Shown piece after piece: positions 11,898-19,830 of a stretch of DNA of 64,000 bases (positions are counted from its first letter, which is position 1; every line of letters starts with the position of its first letter). Where the stretch lies: contig NZ_JABSPA010000002.1 in assembly GCF_013214175.1 (NCBI RefSeq), forward strand, positions 310,001-374,000. The letters are read 5' to 3'. The DNA is from Colwellia sp. GTDB lineage: Bacteria; Pseudomonadota; Gammaproteobacteria; Enterobacterales; Alteromonadaceae. The notes beneath the pieces were generated by a model. It was given only the letters and a program-made list of their open reading frames with translations. It did not search any database and was not told the DNA's origin. A program made the position numbers and the translations under genes.

Positions 11898-12588
11898 AGC
11901 GGATCGATTACTTAAAATAATTACCTTACTCAAAGGGCGGCGTACTGTGATAACAGCGCGCCAACTTGCCGAGGTGTTAGAGACGTCAGAGCGCACCATC
12001 TATCGCGATATCCAAGTGTTACTTGATACTGGCTTCCCAGTTGAAGGTGAAGCAGGCGTTGGCTATCGATTACAACCAGGTTTTGAAATTCCGCCGATAA
12101 TGTTTACCGCCGAGCAATTACTTGCTGTGCAGCTTGGCTTGAAAATGGTGCAAGGCTGGAGTGATAAAGAGTTAGCAATATCAGCAGAAGAGGCAAGAGT
12201 AAAGATTGAAGCGGTTATTCCCGATCGATTAAAAGAAACTAATCAGCAAAACTGTTTATTAGTCTCTAAACATTACCTCAATACTGAAGCTGCGCAACAT
12301 TCGTTGTCAATACGCAGAGCTATTCAGCAGCAATATTACCTCACTATGGCATATAAAAAAGCCGATGGTGAACATTCAAAGAGAGTGCTAATGCCACTTG
12401 GTTTAGTTTATTGGGGGCAGAAATGGACCTTGATTGCTTGGTGCCTACTTCGCCATGATTATCGAGAGTTTCGTTTAGATCGCATACAAGCACTAGTGGT
12501 AGAGTCTGAAAAATTCAGTACAGATGAAAGTATTAACCTAACTAGTTATCTCAAACTGTTGCGTGAGCTTTATGGCGAGCAATGTTGA
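11890..12588 (+). CDS. YafY/WYL-domain transcriptional regulator
   Basis: This 232-aa DNA-binding regulator has an N-terminal DeoR-like HTH_11 domain (TARQLAEVLETSERTIYRDI) and a C-terminal WYL domain (LGLVYWGQKWTLIAWC, REFRLDRIQ). I place the start at the GTG at 11890 inside the end of the preceding gene. The family normally begins a few residues before the DRLLKIITLLKGR helix, and the longer frame to 11818 only reads the upstream gene in another phase. WYL domains bind ligands or nucleic acid. It probably controls the ABM-like gene it overlaps. Confidence 0.87.
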   Translation: MAKADRLLKIITLLKGRRTVITARQLAEVLETSERTIYRDIQVLLDTGFPVEGEAGVGYRLQPGFEIPPIMFTAEQLLAVQLGLKMVQGWSDKELAISAEEARVKIEAVIPDRLKETNQQNCLLVSKHYLNTEAAQHSLSIRRAIQQQYYLTMAYKKADGEHSKRVLMPLGLVYWGQKWTLIAWCLLRHDYREFRLDRIQALVVESEKFSTDESINLTSYLKLLRELYGEQC

Positions 12589-12655
12589 GACATTAACACT
12601 ATAAATTTTTTTGTGCTTAACTAACTATTGAGCTGACTTTATTTTTAGTTGTTAC

Positions 12656-13468
12656 ATGCAAAAATATGCAAATTTATTTATCATTCCCGTTATTTTTTCT
12701 CTTACTATAAGTGCAAACAATTCAATAGCAGTAAGTGGCCAAGATAACTCAAATCGAAGCAAGGTAACCCTTACTATTGCTGCTGATAATTGGTGTCCAT
12801 TTAATTGCCAGCCTAATTCAACTAATCCAGGTTATATGATTGAAATTGCTCAGCAAGTGTTTACTGAGCACAATATCAATATTAACTATCAAGTAATCCC
12901 TTGGTCTCGAGCTTTGCGCCTCTGTCGTGCAGGAATCATTTCGGCAGTAGTCGGCGGTTATAAATCTGATGCACAAGATTTTATTTATCCAGAAAATGAG
13001 CAAGGCTTGATTGGCTTTAGTTTCTTCACTTTAGGTAAAAGTAACTGGCGCTATCAGCAGATAAACTCTTTGAATAATAAACTTTTAGCGGTGGCAGATG
13101 GCTATGCTTATACCGATAGTTTGGATAGTTATATAAAAGTACACCAAGCAGATGTGAGTCGTATTTATACTGCTTTTGGCAATCAACCATTAACTGAAAA
13201 TATAGCACTATTGGAGCAGGGGTTAATAGATGTACTGGTCGAAACCGAAGCGGTATTTTGGTATAGCAGTAAGCAATCAAACCAGCAGGAAAAATTTAAT
13301 ATGGTTGGTATACTTGCTCCAGCTAAACCGGTTTATATAGCATTTTCTCCCGCAATTGAAGCATCACAACAGTATGCCGATATTTTGTCTGAGGGCATTG
13401 TTCGGTTACGGAACAGTGGTGAATTATCACTTATATTAGCTAAGTATGGTTTAGTTGACTGGCAATAA
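12656..13468 (+). CDS. Periplasmic solute-binding-like protein (SBP_bac_3)
   Basis: The 270-aa product has an N-terminal signal peptide and an amino-acid-binding-protein-like fold (TIAADNWCPFNC, GYMIEIAQQVF, VIPWSRALRLCRAGIISAVV). No permease or ATPase gene is adjacent, so it is an orphan. Many such proteins in Alteromonadales have no known transporter. The pocket region has three cysteines near residues 47-85 that may form disulphides. No clear ribosome site precedes the ATG, so the start is moderately certain. Confidence 0.75.
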   Translation: MQKYANLFIIPVIFSLTISANNSIAVSGQDNSNRSKVTLTIAADNWCPFNCQPNSTNPGYMIEIAQQVFTEHNININYQVIPWSRALRLCRAGIISAVVGGYKSDAQDFIYPENEQGLIGFSFFTLGKSNWRYQQINSLNNKLLAVADGYAYTDSLDSYIKVHQADVSRIYTAFGNQPLTENIALLEQGLIDVLVETEAVFWYSSKQSNQQEKFNMVGILAPAKPVYIAFSPAIEASQQYADILSEGIVRLRNSGELSLILAKYGLVDWQ

Positions 13469-13566
13469 AGTCATGACTTTCAGTTTCGAGTTAATATCTA
13501 ATATTAGTGCGTTATTGGATATTGAGCAGGTAAGATCACTACTACTATTTAAAGTACTAAGAGCGT

Positions 13567-14319
13567 TTAAGTCATAAGCCACATATAGCACGCCAAAAAT
13601 ACTAATAACGCTCCTAATATTTTTCCAAATATCTGGCCATGTGAATATAGCTTTTCAATGGCAACTATAAGCGTTAAGGCAATGATCCACGGCAAACTCA
13701 TTACCCCAAAAATCAAGAGTAATGTCATTAACAGCCAGCAACAGCCAAGACAGTACTGACCGTGACTGAAGCCCATTTTAATAGCACCAGCTATGCCTTC
13801 TTGCCAAGAGGAAGTTAAAAAGCCCAGTGGTGAACGACAATAATTTAAGCAGCGCTGTTTAATAGGTAACCACTGATACACCCCAGAAATTAACAGAATT
13901 AAACAAGTAAACTCAAGCTGAGCGCTGTTCATCATAGGTGTTAATAAGGCTAAATGATGAAACCACCATTGCAGCAGGGTAATCGCTAAGCTATAACCAA
14001 ACCAAGCGAGTAAGTAGCCAATAATAAAATAAAAGCTTGCCGCGTATGGAGCATTGCGTGCCTTACGCTGATCATTAATCTTGTCAATTAAGTGAAATAT
14101 TGGCAAGGCAGAAGGTAACATCATACCTGCCATCATGATTGACCACATACTAAACAACACAACTATATCTAGGTAACTCCACTGAGTAACCGGAGCCATA
14201 TTCATAGTCATCAAAAAAAACATGTAATACCAAGCGGCTACGATAATGATTGCAACCGCGTGCAGTGACCAGTGTTTCTTTAATTGAATCATGTTAATTT
14301 TTTGATAAGTCATCTTCAT
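13567..14319 (-). CDS. DUF2182 integral membrane protein
   Basis: The 250-aa polytopic membrane protein carries DUF2182 hallmarks: MWSIMMAGMMLPSALPIF near residue 55, and GFSHGQYCLGCCWLLMTLL near 185 with conserved His and Cys residues, a likely metal-binding set. The family is annotated as a predicted metal-binding membrane protein of unknown function. It begins 7 bp after the DUF1326 gene stop, and the two domain families are commonly adjacent or fused, so they form a functional pair. Confidence 0.85.
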   Translation of the reverse strand: MKMTYQKINMIQLKKHWSLHAVAIIIVAAWYYMFFLMTMNMAPVTQWSYLDIVVLFSMWSIMMAGMMLPSALPIFHLIDKINDQRKARNAPYAASFYFIIGYLLAWFGYSLAITLLQWWFHHLALLTPMMNSAQLEFTCLILLISGVYQWLPIKQRCLNYCRSPLGFLTSSWQEGIAGAIKMGFSHGQYCLGCCWLLMTLLLIFGVMSLPWIIALTLIVAIEKLYSHGQIFGKILGALLVFLACYMWLMT

Positions 14320-14326
14320 TGCTGTG

Positions 14327-14965
14327 CTAAGTGTTAGCCCAGTTCACTTCAGCTTTGGCAGCAAACTGACCAACATGGTCAAACGACAACATATTATGTT
14401 TTATTGACATGGTTTTACTGGTGCCTATGATGCCATCATTCCAAAAGAAGCCGCCATCAGGGTAGGTGATATGGACATTTTGATCTTCACCATTCATCGG
14501 ATTAATCAAGGGTGTTTGTTCTACTGCAAGTACATCTGCAATGCTAAAGCTAGAGTGTTTATCATCAGTATTCATAGTAATAGCGGCTACTATGGGTCCT
14601 TCCATCTCAGAGAATGTACCTGCTAACGCTTCAAAGGGCATACCGCCAAACTGACCGGAAAAGATACCACCAATAGCGGCTACTTGCTCAGAAGAGGCGG
14701 CAGAGTCGATAAATAACAATGCCTTACCATCACCTTCATGAATGGCTTTAGGCCAAGCGGCAGCAAAAACTACTTTTATGCCGGTGAGATCTAAACTGTC
14801 TAACTGACCACTTTTAATATAAAAGCCAAGTAGTGCCTCACAACTGCCGGACTCACTATCTGGAAAACCGGAGAACTGACAACCACAGCCATGACTACAA
14901 TTACAGCATTCAATTTGATGCATAGCTAGTGACCAAGCGTTTTCATTTGATTTTTCATCGGACAT
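14327..14965 (-). CDS. DUF1326 cysteine-rich protein
   Basis: The 212-aa soluble protein has the family signature IECCNCSHGCGCQFSGFPDS near residue 18, a dense cysteine cluster suited to metal binding. I use the ATG at 14965, which has GGTGG 5 bp upstream; a GTG nine bases earlier is also open. It is first of a two-gene operon with DUF2182. Function is unknown; thiol-metal chemistry at the membrane is inference. Confidence 0.83.
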   Translation of the reverse strand: MSDEKSNENAWSLAMHQIECCNCSHGCGCQFSGFPDSESGSCEALLGFYIKSGQLDSLDLTGIKVVFAAAWPKAIHEGDGKALLFIDSAASSEQVAAIGGIFSGQFGGMPFEALAGTFSEMEGPIVAAITMNTDDKHSSFSIADVLAVEQTPLINPMNGEDQNVHITYPDGGFFWNDGIIGTSKTMSIKHNMLSFDHVGQFAAKAEVNWANT

Positions 14966-15184
14966 GATAACCACCGTACAAAAGTAAAAAACAAGTTATT
15001 AGTATAGGTTGTTTTTTATCCATGAAATCCGGATTACGGTAATTGAGGCTGAAGAATAATGAAAAAGGTCAGCTAAGTTGCAGAGAAGAAATTGCCGTAC
15101 AGTTCGCTATACTTAATAGATGTCTAACATATTTATTTGGTGTAGTTATGTTGCACTTATAACTCATTGATAAAGAGGTAAGTT

Positions 15185-15994
15185 ATGAAAAAGCTACTTG
15201 TTATATTAATGGCAACTTATTTACTTTCAACATCTGCGCTTGCAGAGCATGCTTGGTCGTCTTATCACTGGGCAAGAACCACGGCTTCTTTTGATTTAAT
15301 TCTTATTAATAGCACTACGGCTGATTGGCATGAGTATGTCGGACAAGCCGTTATTGATTGGTCAGCAAGTTCCAAAGTCAACTTAGCTAAAGAGGGAGAT
15401 GGTACAAGCAATAAAAAAATACGCCGTCAGTGTAAAGCGCCAGCTGGCAAAGTGCGTATCTGTAATTTAGCCTATGGTCAAACAGGTTGGCTTGGCATTG
15501 CCGGAATATCTCTTGATGCTGAAGGACACATCACTCGTGGCTATACTAAACTTAATGATACTTATTTTTCTTGGAATTATTATAACAGTGCCGATTGGAA
15601 GCAAAGTGTTACCTGTCAAGAGTTAGGGCATAACTTGGGCTTAGGTCACCAAGATGAAGATTTTGACCAAGCTTCCTCTACCTCATGTATGGAATATCAG
15701 GATCCGCCTTTCTTGGACCCAGACTCCCATGACTTTGAGCAGTTAGCGGCTATATATGATGACGTTGATAGTTATAATTCATATTCAGGTGGCACTAGTA
15801 CAGGTAGTAACTCAACTGATGGTAATTCATGTAATTCACCCAAAGGTAAGGGCTGTAATAAATCGGAGAAACCATCGAACAATAGTGAAATAGGTTGGGG
15901 GATGTCACTAGGACGTAGGGGGAATAAAGAAGTGTTTATTCGAATTGATCGTCATGGTATCAGACACTTAACGTATGTTACTTGGGCAAAATAG
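15185..15994 (+). CDS. Exported zincin-like protein with a QExxH active-site variant
   Basis: The 269-aa product has a signal peptide cleaved after TSALA and a zincin-like fold. At the active-site helix it reads CQELGHNLGLGHQDE: residues Q145-E146-x-x-H149-x-x-G152-x-x-H155, followed by a Met-turn SCMEY (M169). The canonical metzincin motif is HExxHxxGxxH, so the first zinc ligand is Gln here while everything else is kept. The C-terminal part is a Ser/Gly/Asn-rich linker (about 200-235) and a short basic tail. Either Gln serves as a ligand, as it may in a distinct subfamily, or activity is altered. AGAGG precedes the ATG. Confidence 0.72.
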   Translation: MKKLLVILMATYLLSTSALAEHAWSSYHWARTTASFDLILINSTTADWHEYVGQAVIDWSASSKVNLAKEGDGTSNKKIRRQCKAPAGKVRICNLAYGQTGWLGIAGISLDAEGHITRGYTKLNDTYFSWNYYNSADWKQSVTCQELGHNLGLGHQDEDFDQASSTSCMEYQDPPFLDPDSHDFEQLAAIYDDVDSYNSYSGGTSTGSNSTDGNSCNSPKGKGCNKSEKPSNNSEIGWGMSLGRRGNKEVFIRIDRHGIRHLTYVTWAK

Positions 15995-16091
15995 CACTAG
16001 CTTACAAGGTTATTTTTAAGTATTGTCGTGGCTTTTTTTTTGTTAAGCTTATAAGTTCAAGGTAATGACAAAAGTTATAAGGAAAATAACG

Positions 16092-16469
16092 ATGAAAAGG
16101 CTAACAACTAAGCTCGCATATAAATATATACTTCCCCCATTATGTGCATTATTTTTAGGCGCTTGTGCTGGACCAAGTACAGTCGTGCTAGGCCAAGCGA
16201 AATCTGAGTGGGACTTTGATCACCATCTGCAATTTAAGAAAACTAAATTTGATGACAACCATTACAAGCTAGAAGTCATAGCTAATAATAAAGTCAGTTT
16301 TGAACGACTATCTGCCTTTTTATTACGCCGAAGTTACTTAATTTGTGGTACTTATGGCTACAAGTTGGAATTAATTAAGGGCGTTGAAAGCTTTGATTTT
16401 CCGCGGGCGTCACCTAATTTAATCATGCCAAACCTAACCGCAAAATTAGAGTGTGCAATAAGCAAATAA
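16092..16469 (+). CDS. Small lipoprotein of unknown function
   Basis: I start at the ATG at 16092 (AAGGAA 8 bp upstream) rather than 16065. The 125-aa product has a signal and lipobox LFLGAC, giving a lipidated cysteine, then a beta-rich domain with a lone pair of cysteines (LICGTYGYK, AKLECAISK). I do not recognise the family. It is followed by a strong terminator. Confidence 0.7.
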   Translation: MKRLTTKLAYKYILPPLCALFLGACAGPSTVVLGQAKSEWDFDHHLQFKKTKFDDNHYKLEVIANNKVSFERLSAFLLRRSYLICGTYGYKLELIKGVESFDFPRASPNLIMPNLTAKLECAISK

Positions 16470-16483
16470 ATAGCAGATGAAAA

Positions 16484-16520
16484 AATGGGGGCTACTTATA
16501 CAAGTAGCCCCCATTATTTA
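16484..16520. terminator. Bidirectional terminator between convergent genes
   Basis: AATGGGGGCTACTT (16484-16497) pairs perfectly with AAGTAGCCCCCATT (16502-16515) around a 4-nt loop. The minus direction ends in a T5 tract and the plus side is T-rich. It serves the lipoprotein and the long aconitase genes. Confidence 0.85.
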
Positions 16521-16538
16521 TTTAGCTATTAAAATAGA

Positions 16539-16571
16539 GCTCCTAATTAGTTCCTAGTTAGCTCCTAATTA
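16539..16571. repeat. Three tandem 11-bp repeats next to a stop codon
   Basis: GCTCCTAATTA, GTTCCTAGTTA, GCTCCTAATTA lie head to tail just outside the stop codon of the long aconitase gene. Such short tandems are usually slippage products; no function is evident. Confidence 0.7.
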
Positions 16572-16575
16572 GGGA

Positions 16576-19398
16576 TTAAACTACTTTAATTGGTACAGCT
16601 ACACCGGTGAACTTAGTGCTCAACTCATGTGCAGGAGGAGTAAACTTGGTTAAGTTAATACCGTCTACAGCACTTTTATACTCTGCCAGGGTAGGGAAGC
16701 GACCCAGCATAGTTGCAAGCACAACTAGCGGTGTTGAACCCAATAATGATTCACCTTTCTTCTCTGCAGTATCGGCTACCACACGACCTTGGAACAAACG
16801 TGTAGAAGTAGCAATGACCGTATCGCCTGGTTCAGCTTTCTCTTGGTTACCCATACATAAGTTACAACCTGGGCGTTCAAGGTACATGATGTTTTCGTAC
16901 TTAGTACGAGCAGCACCTTTAGGGTGTGCATCATCGAATTCAAAACCGGAATACTTTTGTAAAATGTCCCAGTCACCTTCCGCTTTAAGCTCATCAACAA
17001 TGTTGTATGTTGGTGGCGCGACAACTAAGGGGGCTTTAAATTCAATCTTCTGACCTTGTGCTTCCATGTTACGTAACATTTGCGCGATGATTTGCATATC
17101 GCCTTTATGCACCATACAAGAACCAACAAAACCTAAATCAACTGATTTATCCGTGTAGAATGAAACAGGACGAATAACGTCATGGGTATAACGCTTAGAT
17201 AAATCATCATTGTTTACGTCAGGATCCGCAATCATTGGCTCATCAATAGCATCTAAATCAACAACCACTTCTGCGTAATACTTAGCGGTATCATCTGGTG
17301 ATAATGCCGGGGTAGTACCTGCTTTGATGCCTTCGATACGTTTATCAGCTAAAGCGATTAAGCCGTTAAGTGTTTTCGCTGTGTTTTCCATACCCTTATT
17401 GATCATTATTTGGATACGGCTTTTAGCTAGTTCAAGTGATTGAACTAAAGTGTCATCTTCAGAAATACAGATAGACGCTTTTGCTTTCATCTCTGCAGAC
17501 CAATCGGTAAATGTGAATGCTTGGTCAGCTAATAAAGTACCAATGTGCACTTCAATCACACGACCTTGGAATACATTCTCGCCACCAAATTGCTTAAGCA
17601 TTTGCAATTGTGTTGCGTGTACTACGTCACGGAAATCCATGTGGTCTTTCATGTGACCTTTAAAGGTTACTTTAACTGATTCAGGGATTGGCATAGCCGC
17701 TTCACCTGTTGCTAATGCGATCGCCACTGTACCTGAGTCGGCACCAAAAGCGACGCCTTTAGACATACGAGTATGCGAATCACCACCGATGATGATAGCG
17801 CGGTCGTCCACAGTAATATCATTCAATACTTTATGAATTACATCGGTCATCGGCAAGTAAGCGCCTTTAGGATCACGAGCCGTGATAAGACCAAACTTAT
17901 TCATAAAGCTCATAAGCTTAGGGATGTTCGCTTTTGCTTTGCTATCCCATACTGATGCGGTGTGACAACCAGACTGGTAAGCACCGTCAACGAGTGGAGA
18001 AATAGTAGAAGCAGCCATCGCTTCTAACTCTTGGCATGTCATTGGGCCTGTAGTGTCCTGAGAACCAATAATGTTCACTGTGACGCGAACGTTAGAACCT
18101 GCATGTAATGGTGTTTCTGAAGCAACACCAACTGCGTTACGGTTAAATATTTTTTCAACAGCAGTTAAACCTTGACCTTCATGTGAGATCTCTTTAGATG
18201 CTGCGTAAACAGAAGGTACTTCAACGCCCAAAGTTTCTGCCGCAAATGTTTGTAATTTCTTACCGAATGTAACCGCGTAAGAACCACCTGCTTTCATGAA
18301 TTCCACTTTTTGTGGAGTGAATGCTGAAGATACGTCAACTAATTCTTTATCACCGTTATATAACTTCTGCGCTTTAGTATCGATAGTTAATACAGTACCT
18401 GTAGCTACCGAGTAAGCTTCTTCTAGCACTGCATCGCCATTATCGTCAACAACATTGTTGCCATTAGCATCTACTTTCTTAACCCAGTTTTTAAGGTCAA
18501 GACCAATACCACCAGTTACATCAACAGTAGTCAGGAAGATAGGAGCGATGCCGTTTGTACCTGCAACAACTGGGGCAATGTTAATAAATGGTACGTATGG
18601 GCTGGCTTTTTTACCCGCCAATAGTGCAACGTTGTTAACACCAGACATACGAGAAGAACCAACACCCATAGTGCCTTTTTCTGCGATAAGCATTAGTTTA
18701 GCTTTAGGGTGCTTAGCTTGTAATGCTTTTATTTCTGCCTGAGCTTCTGGTGTGATTAAACATTGGCCGTGTAATTCACGGTCAGCGCGCGAGTGAGCTT
18801 GATGACCAGGAGAAAGTAAGTCAGTTGATATATCACCTTCACCGGCAATATAAGTAACTACTTCAATCTTTTCTGCTATTTCTGGCAGTTTAGTGAAAAA
18901 CTCAGCTTGTGCGTAGCTTTCAAGAATATCTTTAGCAATGGCATTGCCTGCTTTAAAAGCCGTTTCAAGACGAGCGGTATCAGCATCGTATAAAAATACT
19001 TGAGTTTTTAAAACTTCTGCTGCTGGTTTTGCTACTGCTGCGTTATCAGGCAGTGTTGGATCAAGAAGCGCTAAATCAAGAAGTACTTCAATTGAAGGTC
19101 CACCTTTCATGTGAGACAACAATTCAAAAGCATACGTTGGGGTAATTTCTGCTAGTACAGATTCGCCTAAGATTATTTCTTTTAGAAAAGCAGCTTTTAC
19201 ACCGGCAGCACTAGTTGTGCCTGGTAAAGTGTTATAGATGAAAAAGTTAAGGGAATCTTCGCGATGCTCATTTGCTGAATCTTTAATTTGAGCAATAATC
19301 TCAGATAATAACTCAGCGCCATCAATTGGCAAAGGAGCCAATGCTAGATCATTTTTACGACTTTCAATTTCTTTAATGTATTCTATATATAGACTCAT
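16576..19398 (-). CDS. Long-form AcnB-type aconitate hydratase / 2-methylisocitrate dehydratase
   Basis: This 940-aa aconitase has AcnB domain order: an N-terminal HEAT-like domain, a swivel domain, then the [4Fe-4S] catalytic domains. Conserved sites are [50 protein letters not shown] and the cluster motif PGCNLCMGNQEKAE. It is about 75 residues longer than classical AcnB. The opening (EIIAQIKDSANEHREDSLNF) and inserts near 310-345 look like the form I associate with Bacteroidetes rather than enterobacterial AcnB. It is divergent from a second, classical acnB. Redundancy, stress-specific use or a methylcitrate role are all possible. AGAGAG precedes the ATG. Confidence 0.9.
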   Translation of the reverse strand: MSLYIEYIKEIESRKNDLALAPLPIDGAELLSEIIAQIKDSANEHREDSLNFFIYNTLPGTTSAAGVKAAFLKEIILGESVLAEITPTYAFELLSHMKGGPSIEVLLDLALLDPTLPDNAAVAKPAAEVLKTQVFLYDADTARLETAFKAGNAIAKDILESYAQAEFFTKLPEIAEKIEVVTYIAGEGDISTDLLSPGHQAHSRADRELHGQCLITPEAQAEIKALQAKHPKAKLMLIAEKGTMGVGSSRMSGVNNVALLAGKKASPYVPFINIAPVVAGTNGIAPIFLTTVDVTGGIGLDLKNWVKKVDANGNNVVDDNGDAVLEEAYSVATGTVLTIDTKAQKLYNGDKELVDVSSAFTPQKVEFMKAGGSYAVTFGKKLQTFAAETLGVEVPSVYAASKEISHEGQGLTAVEKIFNRNAVGVASETPLHAGSNVRVTVNIIGSQDTTGPMTCQELEAMAASTISPLVDGAYQSGCHTASVWDSKAKANIPKLMSFMNKFGLITARDPKGAYLPMTDVIHKVLNDITVDDRAIIIGGDSHTRMSKGVAFGADSGTVAIALATGEAAMPIPESVKVTFKGHMKDHMDFRDVVHATQLQMLKQFGGENVFQGRVIEVHIGTLLADQAFTFTDWSAEMKAKASICISEDDTLVQSLELAKSRIQIMINKGMENTAKTLNGLIALADKRIEGIKAGTTPALSPDDTAKYYAEVVVDLDAIDEPMIADPDVNNDDLSKRYTHDVIRPVSFYTDKSVDLGFVGSCMVHKGDMQIIAQMLRNMEAQGQKIEFKAPLVVAPPTYNIVDELKAEGDWDILQKYSGFEFDDAHPKGAARTKYENIMYLERPGCNLCMGNQEKAEPGDTVIATSTRLFQGRVVADTAEKKGESLLGSTPLVVLATMLGRFPTLAEYKSAVDGINLTKFTPPAHELSTKFTGVAVPIKVV

Positions 19399-19830
19399 TT
19401 AAAACTCTCTCTAGTTCTAAGGCGCTAATAACATTGTCATCATTAGCATGGACAAATTTTAGCTCTATTTTACCTGATTTTCTAAGCACTACGTAATCAT
19501 TTGCTTAAATAAGCACTATTCACTTTGGTTATAGTTGGTAGTGGATATAGTTATAGTGGTTATACCACTTTACTCATAACACTTTCTTCACAACTAATGG
19601 TAAATATCAATTTCTTTGATACCTACGCATATTAATTATCGTCTATATTTAGTGATACAGTCCAAATAGTAGCCACCTTACGGTACTTTTTAACAAGCAT
19701 TAACAAAGATGTATCGTATAACTTTTAATTACAGATACTTAAATAATGATTGCTGAGTAGCTTGTCCTGGCATTGTGTCCTTAGTGCCTTATGCAATATT
19801 AAGTATCACTTATCTTATTAGGTGAATGTC
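19399..19830. promoter_or_regulatory. Divergent control region of the two aconitase genes
   Basis: This 432-bp AT-rich spacer contains no coding frame. A perfect dyad AGTGGT-TAT-ACCACT lies at 19555-19569 near its middle and could be an operator. AGGTGA at 19820-19825 is the ribosome site of acnB. Promoter hexamers could not be assigned with confidence. Confidence 0.5.

Noticed and set aside
16607..17053. 148-aa plus-strand frame in the long aconitase gene
   Set aside because: Antisense to the conserved AcnB catalytic domain; no independent signals.
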